Shown here piece by piece: positions 1-11,423 of a DNA stretch of 64,000 nucleotides. Location: the NCBI RefSeq assembly GCF_048771995.1, contig NC_133028.1:2004501-2068500 (forward strand), in the 5' to 3' direction. The notes beneath the pieces were generated by a model that ran no database searches, was not told the DNA's origin, and saw nothing but the letters and a program-made list of their open reading frames with translations. Origin of the DNA: Taeniopygia guttata. Its lineage: Eukaryota > Chordata > Aves > Passeriformes > Estrildidae. A program made the position numbers and the translations under genes. The first letter of the stretch is position 1. Each line of letters opens with the position of its first letter.

Positions 1-460
1 CGGTGACAGCAGCGACAGCAGTGACATCAGAAGTACCAGCAAAACCAGTAAAACCAGTGTCACCAGTGAGAGTGACACCAGTAAAAAGTAACACCGGTGA
101 CAGCGGTGACAGCGGTGACAGCAGTGACAGCAGTGACAGCGGTGACAGCGGTGACAGCGGTGACAACAGTGACACCAGAAGTACCAGCAAAACCAGTAAA
201 ACCAGTGTCACCAGTGAGAGTGACACCAGTAAAAAGTAACACCGGTGACAGCCGCGACAGCAGTGACAGCAGTGACAGCAGTGACACCAGAAGTACCAGC
301 AAAACCAGTAAAACCAGTGGCACCAGTGAGAGTGACACCAGTAAAAAGTAACACCGGTGACACCAGTGACAGAGGTGACAGCGGTGACAGCGGTGACAGC
401 GGTGACAGCAGTGACAGCGGTGACAGCGGTGACACGAGGACAGGGTGACACGCCCGCCAC
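1..460. repeat. GTGACAGCA-type 9-bp minisatellite with higher-order unit
   Basis: Short units of the type GTGACAGCG/GTGACAGCA run through this block. They are interrupted three times by the same longer segment (about 41-105, 187-250 and 299-360), which contains ACCAGTAAAACCAGTG and GACACCAGTAAAAAGTAAC. The array is therefore a small higher-order repeat. Open frames across it on both strands (Ser/Asp/Gly or Thr/Ala/Val repeats) follow from the 9-bp period and are not genes. Confidence 0.9.
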
Positions 461-660
461 ACGCCGGGCTGGCCGTGTCGCCGCGCCCAATGTCCCATTT
501 TGCAGCATTTTTTCCCTCCCCGGGGATTTGGGATTTTCCAGCGGCGGTGCCCAAATAAGGGAACGACGGGAGAGGTTTTGGGACCGGCGCCGTGTGGGGA
601 CGGGCCGGGCCAGACACCGACCTGGCAATGTCCCCAAGAGCCACCCGCTGCCACCACCGG

Positions 661-2480
661 GTCCAGGGGGATTGTCATCCCAGTATGGGACCCCCATCCC
701 AGTATGGGACCCCATCCCAGTACAGGATCCTCATCCCAGTACGGGATTTTCATCCCAGTACAGGGACCCCATCCCAGTACAGGGACCCCATCCCAGTTCA
801 GGGACCCCCATGGCCCTCATCCCAGTACAGAGACCCCATCCCAGTATAGGGACCCCATCCCAGTATGGGATTCTCATCCCAGTACAGCACCCCCATCCCA
901 GTACGGGATCCCATCCCAGTACAGGGACCCCATCCCGGTACAGAGACCCCATCCCAGTACAGGGACCCCATCCCAGTATGGGATCCCCATCACAGTACAG
1001 AGACCCCCATCCCAGTACAGGGACCCCATCCCAGTACAGGGACCCCATCCCATTATGGGATTCTCATCCCAGTACAGCACCCCCATCCCAGTATGGGATC
1101 CCTATCCCAGTACAGGGACCCCATCCCAGTACAGGATCCTTATCCCAGTACAGGATCCTCATCCCAGTACAGGATTCTCATCCCAGTACAGGGACCCCAT
1201 CCCAGTATAGGGACCCCATCCCAGTATGGGATTCTCATCCCAGTACAGGGACCCCATCCCAGTATGGGATCCTCATCCCAGTACAGGGACCCCATCTCAG
1301 TACAGGGACCCCATCCCAGTACAGGATCCTCATCCCAGTATGGGATTCTCATCCCAGTACAGGGACCCCATCCCAGTACAGGGACCCCCATCCCAGTATG
1401 GGACCCCCATCCCAGTATAGGGACTCCCATCCCAGTACAGGGACCCCCATCCCAGTACAGGGACCCCATCCCAGTATAGGGACCCCATCCCAGTACAGGA
1501 TCCTCATCCCAGTACGGGATTCTCATCCCAGTACAGGGACTCCATTCCAGTACAGAGATCCCATCCCAGTATAGGGACCCCATCCCAGTATAGGGACCCC
1601 ATCCCAGTATAGGGACCCCATCCCAGTACAGGGACCCCCATCCCAGTACAGGGACCCCATCCCAGTACAGGATCCTCATCCCAGTATAGGGACCCCATCC
1701 CAGAATGGGACCCCCATCCCAGTATGGGATCCTTGTCCCAGTACAGGGACCCCCATCCCAGTACAGGGACCCCATCCCAGTATAGAGACCCCATCCCGGT
1801 ACGGGATCCTCATCCCAGTATGGGACCCCCATCCCAGTATCGGATTCTCATCCCAGTATAGGGACCCCTATCCCAGTTCAGGGACCCCATCCCAGTTCAG
1901 GGACCCCATCCCAGTATGGGACCCCCATCCCAGTACAGGGAACCCCATCCCAGTACAGGGACCCCTTCCCAGTATGGGATCCTCATCCCAGTACAGGGAA
2001 CCCCATCCCAGTACAGGGAACCCCATCCCAGTACAGGGACCCCATCCCAGTGTGGGATTCTCATCCCGGTACAGGGACCCCATCCCAATACAGGGACCCC
2101 CATCCCAGTACAGGGATCCTCATCCCAGTACGGGATTCTCATCCCAGTATGGGACCCCATCCTAGTACAGGGACCCCCATCCCAGTACGGGATCCTCATC
2201 CCAGTATGGGACCCCCATCCCAGTACAGGGACCCCATCCCAGTATGGGACCCCCATCCCAGTATGGGATTCTCATCCCAGTACAGGGACCCCCATCCCAG
2301 TACGGGATTCTCATCCCAGTACAGGGACCCCCATCCCAGTATGGGACCCCCATCCCAGTACAGGGACCCCATCCCAGTACAGGGACCCCACCCCGGTACG
2401 GGACCCTGTCCCGGTGCGGTTCCCTGTCCCGGTACCCGGTACCCGGTACCCGGTACCCGGTACCCGGTGCCCGTGCCGTG
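661..2480. repeat. CATCCCAGTACAGGGACCC 20-22 bp minisatellite
   Basis: About 1.7 kb of near-identical units of the type ATCCCAGTAYRGGAYCCC, with point variation (TACAGG, TATGGG, TACGGG) and small length changes. It ends near 2400 in CCCGGTACCC repeats that lead into the CpG-rich 5' region of the drebrin-family gene. Nothing gene-like lies between 460 and 2480 apart from a non-repetitive stretch at 460-660. The long open frames here (SQYRDPIPV-type peptides) come from the period. Confidence 0.93.
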
Positions 2481-2639
2481 CCGGTGCCTCCCGGCCGCTC
2501 CCGCCCCCGCCCCGCCCGGTGCCGCCCGTGGGCGGTGGAAAGTGCCGGGGGGGGGTGGCGGGGGAGGGAGGGGCGGGCACAGGGCGGCGGCGGCGGCCCC
2601 GGGATCGGGATCGGGATCGGGATCGGCCCCGGGATCGGG

Positions 2640-5600
2640 ATGGCGGGGCCGGGGCTGGAGCGGTACCGGCTGGCGCTGCTGGCGGCGCGGGAGGACGTGG
2701 GGAACCCCCGGGCCGGGACCGACTGGTGAGAACGGGAGGGCGGGAACCGGGAATGGAGCCCGGGAACGGGGACGGAAGGGAGGACCGGGAACGGGGTACT
2801 GGAGTGAGGAGCCGGCACGGAGAACCGGGAACGGAAGAGGGGACCGAGACTGGGAACGGGCGCTGGGACAGGCGCCGCACGCAGCACCGGGAACGGGAGC
2901 AGGAACGGGCACCGGCACGGGCCACGGCGTCGGGGTTGGCCCGAGAAGCGCCGTTACCGGCACCGGGAAGGGGTTCCGGGCCGCACCGGGATCTCGGCCG
3001 GGGGGTCCCGGTTCGCGGGGGGGGGTCCCAGTACCGGGAGTCCCAACCGGTCTCGCCCCGTCCCTCCCGGTGCCTCCCGGTGCCGCCGGGCTGGGAGCGG
3101 CGGCGGCGCCGCCCGGGGGTGAGGCAGGACGGGCCCGGGGGGGGCTGCGGGAGTGGGGAGCACCCCGGGGTGCGGAAAGGGGGGTTCTGCCCCCCGCACC
3201 GTCCCGGGACGGTTCCGGGCCGGTCGCAGTTCGGTGCCGGTGTCCCCCAAAACTCCCATCCCGCGGTGAGAAGCGACGGCACCGGGGCTGATCGGCCTCG
3301 CCGTGCCCCGGTGTCACGGACCGCTGGCCGCCCGGGCATTGCCCTCTGCCCCGGGAGCGCGGCTGGAGCCGCTCCAGCGCCGGTTCCTCCCGGGCGCCGC
3401 CGGTTCCTCTGTCCCGCCATGCGGCGCCGCCGCCTGTCGCGACATGCCGTGACACGCGTGACGCTCCACGCGTGCCGCCGGACCGGAGCCACGCGGGAAC
3501 AAAGAGGGGCAGAACCGCCGGGAATAGCCGGTGTGGCGGGCGAAACTCCCGCCGGGATGGGACCCCCTGAGCCCTCCCCGGGCCGGGCGGGGGTCCCGGT
3601 ACCGGCGCACCGGGGGGGTCGCGGCGGGGGTTGTGCTGCTCCGCCGCTTCCCACGTTCCCATTGTCCCGGGGGCGGATGCTGCCGGCGGCACTTCCATGA
3701 ATTCATGGCGGGCTGGTGGCACCGGGGGGTGCCCAAGCTTGTGGGGACCCCCACTTTATGTGACACCCGCTCTGACCCCCCACCTCGACCCCCACCCTCA
3801 CCCCCTTTCTCCCCTCCCCTCCAGGGCTGTGTTTGGCTATGAGAAGCAGCACGACCTGAAGCTCCTGGATTCTGGAGGTACCACGAGCGACGCTGCCGGG
3901 GAGTATTTGGGGGGTCCCCCGAGTTTCCCCTCTGACCCCCCCGTTCTTACAGGCGGGGGGCCGGATGAGCTCGCTGGAAAATTCTCCGTGGGCAGCATCA
4001 TGTACGGGCTGTGCCGTCTCCCCGATCCTGCCTCCGGTACCCCCAGAATCGTCCTTATCAGCTGGGTGAGTGTGTGGGGGGCAGCTCGGGGGGACCCCCG
4101 GGTGGGACCCCCCCAAACTGAGCGATGCTGCGGTGTCAGGTGGGGGAAAATGTACCGGAATCGCAGCGGGCGGCGTGTGCCGGGCACCTGCCGGTCATCC
4201 GCAGCTTCTTTAGGGTGAGTGTGGGGCACGGAGCCCTCGTGGGGTGCTGGGGGGGTTTATTGGGGTCCCCACCCGCACATTCCCCATTTCTGCCCCCCCT
4301 CCCCGTTCCCATCCCGCCGCCCCGACCTTTGCCTGTGCCCGGGCGCATTCCTGGCGCTGCTGACTCAGCCGCCGCTTTCCCAGTGCTCCCAGTCTTGGCC
4401 GCCGTGCCGGAGCTGTGGTTGGGATCCCTGCCCCCACCCCCAAATCCCGTCACGAGTGGGAGGGGGGTCCTGCCCCTCCCCATCCCCCCAAACAGCTCCC
4501 GCTGATCTGTCTGGGTCCGACATCTGGATCCGCTCCCACATCTGCCACGTCCGTGGGAATCGCGCCGAGATTCCCCGGGGAATGTGGGTCCACGCGGGTC
4601 GTGGGAGGGGTGGCACTGTCCCAACGTGTCCCGTGCCGGTGGCAGGAGGCCACGGCCGTGATCAGCGCCCGCCGGCCCGAGGAGGTGAGGGCGGAGGGGC
4701 TGCGCCGAGCGCTGGCCCGGCTGGAGCCCCCCGCCCCTCGCCCTCCCAGGAGGACCCCCCAGGACACCCCGGAGCTGGTGGTGAGTGGGGGTCTCGCTGA
4801 GCCCATGTCCCTGCGGGCATGGGGAGGGCACCTGAGGGGCGGGGGTCTCTGGGTGGGGGGTGTTGGGGGGTCCCACCCCGACCCCATTGTGCTCTCCAGG
4901 GAACCAACTACCGCAAGACCAACCCGGCGTTGGAGCTGCAGCGCACCCAGCGCGATTCCTTCTGGGAACAGGCTGAGGTGAGGGGCGGGGGGCTGGGGAG
5001 GGGCTGGGGGGTCCCCCGGGATCCTGGGGATGGGGTCACGGCTGCAGAGCTCAGTGGAACCAGTGCCGAGCTTGGTGGGGGTCCCAGTCCCGGTGTGGGG
5101 TGCCGAGGCTGGGACAGCCCCAGTGTGAAATGAGGGGAGGGGTCCCAGTCCCGGTGTGGGGTGCAGGGGGGTCCCGGTCCCAGCGGTCTGTGGGGGTCCC
5201 GCGGGGTGAGGGGGTCCCTGTCCTGGTCCCAGTCCCGGTGTGGGGTGCGGGGGGGTCCCAGTCCCAGCGGTCTGTGGGGGTCCTGGTGCTGATGCCGCAG
5301 GGGTCCCGCGGGGTGGGGGGGTCCCAATCCCGGTCCCGGTTCTGGTCCCGGTGCCGGTGCCGAGGCTGGGACAGCACCAGTGTGAAATGAGGGGGTGGTC
5401 CCAGTCCCGGTCTCGGTGCCGGTCCCAGTCCCGGTGCCGAGGCTGGGACAGCCCCAATGTGAAATGAGGGGCGGGTCCCGGTCTCAGTCCCTGTCCCGGT
5501 CCCGGTTCCGGTGCCGAGGCTGGGACAGCCCCAGTGTGAAATGAGGGGGGGTCCCTATCCCGGTGCCGGTTCCGGTGCCAGTGCCGATGGCAGCGGGACC

Positions 5601-8600
5601 CTGGAGGGATCCTAGCGCCGCTGCCGGTGCCGGGGCGGGTGAGATGCCGGTCCCGGTGCCGGTGCCGATCCCGGTGCCGATCCCGGTGCGTGCGCAGCGC
5701 GAGGAGCAGCAGCGGAAGGAGCAGGAGCGGCGGCGGGAGCGGGAGCAGCGGCGGCGCTGGGAACGGGAGCGCATGGAAGAGGAACGGCTGCAGGCGGCCG
5801 AACGGGAGCGGCGGCTGCAGGAGCGGGAGCGGCTCATCGAGGAGCGGCGGTGAGGGACAGCCCTGCCCCGTGTCCCCATCCCTGTCCCTGCCCCGTGTCC
5901 CCGTGTCCCTGTCCCAACCCCATGTCCCAACCCCGTGTCCCCATCCCTGTCCCTGCCCCATGTCCCTGTCCCTGCCCTGTGTCCCCATCCCTGTCCCTGC
6001 CCCGTGTCCCCATCCCTGTCCCTGTCCCAGCCCCGTGTCCCCATCCCTGTCCCTGTCCCAGCCCCGTGTCCCTGTCCCAGCCCCGTGTCCCCATCCTTGT
6101 CCCAGCCCCATGTCCCTGTCCCAGCCCCGTGTCCCCATCCCTGTCCCAGCCCCGTGTCTCCATCCCAGCCCCGTGTCCCTGTACCTGCCCCATGTCCCTG
6201 TCCCAGCCCCGTGTCCCTGTCCCAGCCCCGTGTCCCCATCCCTGTCCCAGCCCCGTGTCCCCGTCCCTGTCCCAGCTCAGTGTCCCAGCCCCGTGTCCCC
6301 ATCCCTGTCCCAGCCCCGTGTCCCCATCCCTGTCCCTGCCCCGTGTCCCCATCCCTGTCCCTGCCCCGTGTCCCCATCCCTGTCCCACCCCCGTGTCCCT
6401 GTCCAGCCCCGTGTCCCCATCCCTGTCCCAGCCCCGTGTCTCCATCCCAGCCCCGTGTCCCTGTACCTGCCCCATGTCCCTGTCCCAGCCCCGTGTCCCT
6501 GTCCCAGCCCCGTGTCCCCATCCCTGTCCCTGTCCCAGCCCCGTGTCCCCATCCCTGTCCCTGCCCCGTGTCCCTGTCCCTGCCCCGTGTCCCTGTCCCT
6601 GCCCCGTGTCCCCATCCCTGTCCCAGCCCCCTGTCCCCGTCCCCACATCCCACTGGTGTTTCCCACCCGTGTCCCACCCTGTCCCGTGTCCCATTGCCGT
6701 GTCCCCGCAGGCAGGAGCAGGCGCGGCTGGACGCGGAGGAGCGGAGGAAGGAGCAGGAGCGATGGGTGAGGGAAGGGGGATGGAATTGGGGGGTCTCGGG
6801 GGGGTCCCGGGGGGATCGAGGGAGGTACAGGGGCTCCATCCCAGTAGGATCCAGGGGGTCCATCCCGGGGATTCTGGGGATCCCATCCCGGGGGTTTCAG
6901 GGGGTCCATTCGGGGGATTCAGGGAGTTCCAGGGGTCTGTCCTGGGGGATCCGGGGTGTCCATTCTATGGGATCCGGGGTGTCCATCCTGTGGGATCCGG
7001 GGTGTCCATCCTGGGGGATCCGGGGTGTCCATTCTATGGGATCCGGGGTGTCCATCCTGTGGGATCCGGGGTGTCCATCCCGGGGGATCTGGGGTGTCCA
7101 TCCTGGGGGATCTGAAGGGTTCATCCTGTGGGATCTGGGGTGTCCATCCTGTGGGATCTGGGGTGTCCATCCTGTGGGATCCGGGGTGTCCATCCCGGGG
7201 GATCCGGGGTGTCCATCCTGGGGGATCCGGGGTGTCCATCCTATGGGATCCGGGGTGTCCATCCCGGGGGATCTGAAGGGTTCATCCTGGGGGATCCGGG
7301 GTGTCCATCCTGTGGGATCCGGGGTGTCCATCCTGCAGATCCGGGGTGTCCATCCCAGGGGATCTGGGGTGTCCATCCTGTGGGATCCAGGCTCCATCCC
7401 AGGGGATCCAGGCTCCATCCCCATCCCAGGGCTCCATCCCGGGGGATCCAGGCTCCATCCCAGGGGATCCAGGCTCCATCCTGGGGTATCCCGGCTCCAT
7501 CCCAGGGTATCCAGGCTCCATCCCCGGGGATCCAGGCTCCATCCCAGGGGATCCAGGCTCCATCCCGGGGGATCCAGGCTCCATCCAGGGGGATCCAGGC
7601 TCCATCCCAGGGGATCCAGGCTCCATCCCGGGGGATCCAGGCTCCATCCAGGGGGATCCAGGCTCCATCCCAGGGGATCCATCCCAGGGGATCCAGGCTC
7701 CATCCCAGGGGATCCAGGCTCCATCCCAGGGGATCCAGGCTCCATCCCGGGGATCCAGGCTCCATCCCAGGGGATCCAGGCTCCATCCCAGGGGATCCAG
7801 GCTCCATCCCGGGGGATCCAGGCTCCATCCCGAGGGATCCAGGCTCCATCCCAGGGCTCCATCCCGGGGGATCCAGGCTCCATCCCGAGGGATCCCGGCT
7901 CCATCCCGAGGGATCCATCCCCGGGGATCCAGGCTCCATCCCAGGGGATCCAGGCTCCATCCCGAGGGATCCAGGCTCCATCCCGGGGGATCCAGGCTCC
8001 ATCCCGGGGGATCCAGGCTCCATCCCAGGGGATCCAGGCTCCATCCCGGGGGATCCAGGCTCCATCCCGGGGGATCCAGGCTCCATCCCAGGGGATCCAG
8101 GCTCCATCCCAGGGGATCCAGGCTCCATCCCGGGGATCCAGGCTCCATCCCAGGGGATCCAGGCTCCATCCCAGGGGATCCAGGCTCCATCCCAGGGGAT
8201 CCCGGTTCCATCCCGAGGGATCCGTGATTCCCATGGCTGCCGTGTCCCGCAGGAGCAGCAGCAGCGGGAGCAGGAGGCGGCCGAACGGGAGCGCGGGGGT
8301 CGCACCGGGCTCAGCGGGACGGCGGCCGTGAGTACCGGGAGCGGCTCCCTCGCTGTCCCCGTGTCACAGGGCCACTGTCCCTGCCCTGGTGGCACCGAGC
8401 TGACCCCCGTTCCCGCAGGAAGCCGCTATCCTGGTCTCCCAGCGCACGCAGAACCCCCGGGAATTCTTCCGGCAGCGGGAGCGTTCGGGGTCCGCGTCCG
8501 CATCCCCCGTGCCCGGCAGCACCCCCGGTAGTGCCAGGGAAGGGTTGGGGGGCACGGGGGGCTCTGGGGATCCCCGCTGACCCCTCGTCCCCTCCAGGTG

Positions 8601-10778
8601 CCCGCCGGCCCTTCCTGCGGTACCAGCGCAGCCTGACGGAATCCGCCTTCATCTTCCGCCGGCCGGAGCCCCCCCAGACCCCCCAAACCGGCACCGCCGG
8701 GGGGGCACCGACCCCCAACCCCCGCCGGCCGCCGCCGCCTCTGCCCCCCGGCCCCGCGGGGACAGGGACAGGGACACCCCAGGGTGCCACCAGCGGCACC
8801 CCCGCCAGCCCCGTGGGGAGGGGCACCCCTCTCTCTGCCACCCTGGGGACCCCCCCCAGCCCAGCCCGAGCAGGGTCCCCCCATGCCACCAGTCCTGTGG
8901 GGACGGGGACACCCCAGGGTGCCACCAGCGGGACCCCCCCCAGCCCCGTGGGGACAGGGACCCCACCATGTGCCACCCTGGGGACCCCCCCCAGCCCACC
9001 CCGAGCAGGGTCCCCCCATGTCACCGGTCCTATGGGGACAGGGACCCCTCCCCCTGCCCCCCCAGGAAGCCCCCCCAGCCCTGTGGTGACGACCACCCCC
9101 CAATGTGCCACCACGGGCACCCCCTCCAGCCCCCTGGGGACCCCCAATTTTGCCACCACCAGTTCAGGGTCCCCCCCTGCCATGTCTGTGCCCCCTCCCA
9201 GCCCCCCCCTGGATAAAGAGGGGTCCCACCCGGACACCCCCCCCCTCCCCAGCCCCCCAGCATGGCAATCTTTGGGGCCGCTCCTTGAGGATGTCCCCAG
9301 CCCGCGGGAGGGGTCCCCAATACCCCCGGCCGGGCCCCCCCTGCACAGCCCCAGCCCCCCCCGGCCCGGGCAGGATTTGGGGCGCAATGGAATCGGGGGG
9401 CACGAGTTGGGGGGGGGCTGGGAGGCCCCCTGGGAGCCGGGACCACCCCCTGGGCAGGTACGGGAGTGGCTGGGGGCGATGGGGGAAATGTGGGGGACTG
9501 GGACGGAGTTTTGGGGGGTTGGGGGCGATGGGGGCTGGGGGTGATGGGGGCGATGGGGGCTGGGAGGGGGTTTTGGGGTATTGTGGGGCTGGGGGCGATG
9601 GGGGAAATGTGGGGGCTGCAGGTTTTGGGGTATTGTGGGGCTGGGGGCGAGGGGGGAAATGTGGGGGCTGAGATGGGGTTTTGGGGGCTGGGGGTGATGG
9701 GGGAAATGTGGGGGCTGCAGGTTTTGGGGTATTGTGGGGCTGGGGGCGATGGGGGAAATGTGGGGGGCCGAGATGGGGTTTTGGGGTATTGGGGGGTTGG
9801 GGGTGATGGGGGAAATGTGGGGGCTGAGATGGGGTTTTGGGGTATTGTGGGGCTGGGGGCAATGGGGGAAATGTGGGGGGCCGGGGTGGGATTTTGGGGT
9901 ATTGTGGGGCTGGGGGTGATGGGGGCACGGGGGTTGTGGGGGACTGCAGGTTTTGGGGTATTGTGGGGTTGGGGGGAATGAAGGCTGGGGGAAATGTGGG
10001 GGGCTGAGATGGGGTATTGGGGTATTGTGGGGCTGGGGGTGATGGGGGCACGGGGGCTGTGGGGGGCTGCAGGTTTTGGGGTATTGTGGGGCTGGGGGTG
10101 ATGGGGGAAATGTGGGGGGCTGAGATGGGTTTTGGGGTTTGGGGGGCTGGGGGCGATGGGGGAAATATGGGGGCTGCAGGTTTTGGGGTGTTGTGGGGCT
10201 GGGGGTGATGGGGGAAATGTGGGGGGCTGAGATGGGGTTTTGGGGTATTGGGGGGTTGGGGGTGATGGGGGAAATGTGGGGGCTGCAGGTTTTGGGGTAT
10301 TGTGGGGTTGGGGGCGATGGGGGAAATGTGGGGGGCTGAGATGGAGTTTTGGGGTTTGGGGGGCTGGGGGCGATGGGGGAATGTGGGGGCTGCAGGTTTT
10401 GGGGTTGGGGGGTTCTGACGGGGGTCAGGAGGGGATCACAGCACCCTGGGAGAGGGAATGGGGTGGGGGTCGCGATGGGGAGTGGGGTGGGGTCCCCCGG
10501 CCGGGGGTGCAGAGACCCCTCAGGCCCCTCCCGCTCTCTGCAGGGGGACGAGCCCGGTGAGAGCCTCGTCCTGCACAAAGCCACGCCAGGTACCCCAAAA
10601 CCCCCCCGTGACACCCCCAAATTCCCCAACACCCCCTCAAACCCCCCCACCCCATCTCACCCCCTCTCTCCCCCCAGGCTTCGCGCTGCTGCTGGCCCGG
10701 GACGCCCCCCACCCACCGATTTTGGGGGGCCCCAACCCCCCCACCGAGGACGAGGACCTCTCCCCCCATGCTGTGTAG
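2640..10778 (+). CDS. Drebrin-family actin-binding protein (DBN1/DBNL-like), 645 aa
   Basis: Thirteen exons join in phase: 2640-2725, 3825-3877, 3953-4065, 4140-4214, 4646-4780, 4900-4977, 5698-5849, 6711-6765, 8253-8327, 8419-8527, 8598-9457, 10544-10589, 10678-10778. Residues 1 to about 140 form an ADF-homology domain; it starts MAGPGLERYRLALLAA, has TDWAVFGYE and IVLISWVGENVP, and lines up with the drebrin start. A segment GTNYRKTN...FWEQAE and a Glu/Arg/Gln coiled coil (about 170-270) follow, then NPREFFRQRERSGSASAS (drebrin NPREFFKQQERVASASA), a Pro/Thr-rich tail and an acidic end. No SH3 domain is present, so it resembles DBN1 more than DBNL. Family role: binds and stabilises F-actin. 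Human DBN1 lies at 5q35 and DBNL at 7p13, so its place beside RTKN suggests another paralogue. Introns are packed with satellites. The family call is firm; the orthology is not. Confidence 0.87.
5030..5690. repeat. Intronic repeat, GTCCCGGTGCCGAGGCTGGGAC type
   Basis: Drebrin-family intron 6 carries several copies of a roughly 100-bp block containing GTGCCGAGGCTGGGACAGCC and CAGTGTGAAATGAGGGG, separated by GGTCCCGGTCCC runs. Copies begin near 5099, 5360, 5446 and 5512. Confidence 0.85.
5850..6700. repeat. Intronic repeat, CCCCGTGTCCCCATCCCTGTC
   Basis: Intron 7 of the drebrin-family gene is one array of 6-bp-related units (CCCTGT, CCCCGTGT, CCCATC, CCCAGC). The splice acceptor GTGTCCCCGCAG of the next exon grows out of the array itself, so the acceptor tract is satellite-derived. 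Confidence 0.9.
6830..8220. repeat. Two fused intronic minisatellites (24-bp and 21-bp)
   Basis: Intron 8 of the drebrin-family gene has a GGGGTGTCCATCCTGTGGGA unit (24 bp) from about 6930 to 7390. It changes abruptly to a CATCCCAGGGGATCCAGGCTC unit (21 bp) to about 8220. Both share GGGATCC and CCATCC and probably have one origin. Frames longer than 300 codons on both strands are period artefacts. Confidence 0.9.
8760..9160 (+). repeat. In-frame coding repeat in the Pro/Thr-rich exon
   Basis: Inside exon 11 of the drebrin-family gene, units of roughly 60 and 120 bp encode variants of GTPPSPVGTGTP and GTPPSPARAGSPHAT. The frame stays open through to the donor at 9457. This is the only satellite in the window that is clearly translated, and it explains the long low-complexity tail. 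Confidence 0.8.
9460..10430 (+). repeat. G-rich intronic minisatellite (GGGGGCGATGGGGGAAATGTGG)
   Basis: Intron 11 of the drebrin-family gene is a roughly 60-bp unit of the type GGGGCTGGGGGCGATGGGGGAAATG...GAGATGGGGTTTTGGGGTATTGT, repeated about 15 times. Runs of four or five G every few bases on the sense strand could form G-quadruplexes in the pre-mRNA. Confidence 0.88.
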
Positions 10779-11023
10779 CGGGGGGGTGACCCCAGCACCT
10801 CTTTTTGGGGTGGGGGGTACCCCCTATGGCATCACAGCACCCCCCCAGCACAGCGTCACCCCCCACCTGCACCCCAAAAGAGCAGCTTGGGGAGGGGGGA
10901 GCACCCCAAACCCCCCCCCCCGCTGGTGGCAGCACAACATAGGAGGGCACAGCCCCCCCCCCACCCGGGCACAGGGACCCCCACGCCCTCCCCCTCCCCC
11001 AAAATCGCACACAGCAGCCGTTA

Positions 11024-11029
11024 AATAAA
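11024..11029 (+). terminator. Poly(A) signal AATAAA, drebrin-family gene
   Basis: AATAAA lies about 245 bp after the stop codon at 10776-10778, in a sharply AT-rich patch (11020-11065). It is the only canonical signal after this gene. Confidence 0.75.
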
Positions 11030-11030
11030 T

Positions 11031-11036
11031 TTTAAT
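11031..11036 (-). terminator. RTKN: Poly(A) signal ATTAAA, RTKN (minus strand)
   Basis: Reading on the minus strand, ATTAAA follows the RTKN stop by about 390 bp and lies 2 bp from the AATAAA used on the plus strand. The two convergent genes therefore appear to share one AT-rich cleavage zone. The rest of 11066-11423 is RTKN 3' UTR with GGGGAGGGGTCCCCAGCACCCACC repeats. Confidence 0.5.
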
Positions 11037-11423
11037 GCAAATTATTAGTGAATATTATTAATTGGGGAGGGGGGGTGGTGTCCCCCCTCCCTTAGAGGTG
11101 AGGGAAAGCAGAGCTGGGGGGGCTCTGTGTGCCCCCCGGGTTAGACCCTGAGCACCCATCCTGCGGTGGGGAGGGGTCCCCAGCACCCACCCTTATTGGG
11201 GGAGGGGGTCCCCAGCACCCACCCTTATTGGGGGAGGTGGGGAAGGAAACCCCCCCCCCTTTTTGGAGTTTAGCCCTGAGCCCCCCCAGCGTGGGGAGGG
11301 CAGAAATTCCAGTTTCTCCCCAAAACCAGAAGCAGGGAGCCCCCAGCCCCCCACAACCCCCTCTGGGAGGGGTGTTGGGGGGTCCATCCCCCTTGTCCCC
11401 CCACCCCACCGAGCACTGGGGGG

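Noticed and set aside
357-1574. 405-codon open frame (SQYRDPIPV repeats)
   Set aside because: Produced by a 20-22 bp satellite that happens to lack stops; equivalent frames exist on both strands.
5935-8331. 798-codon plus-strand open frame
   Set aside because: Runs across two introns and two exons of the drebrin-like gene in the wrong phase for its exons; it is repeat-driven.
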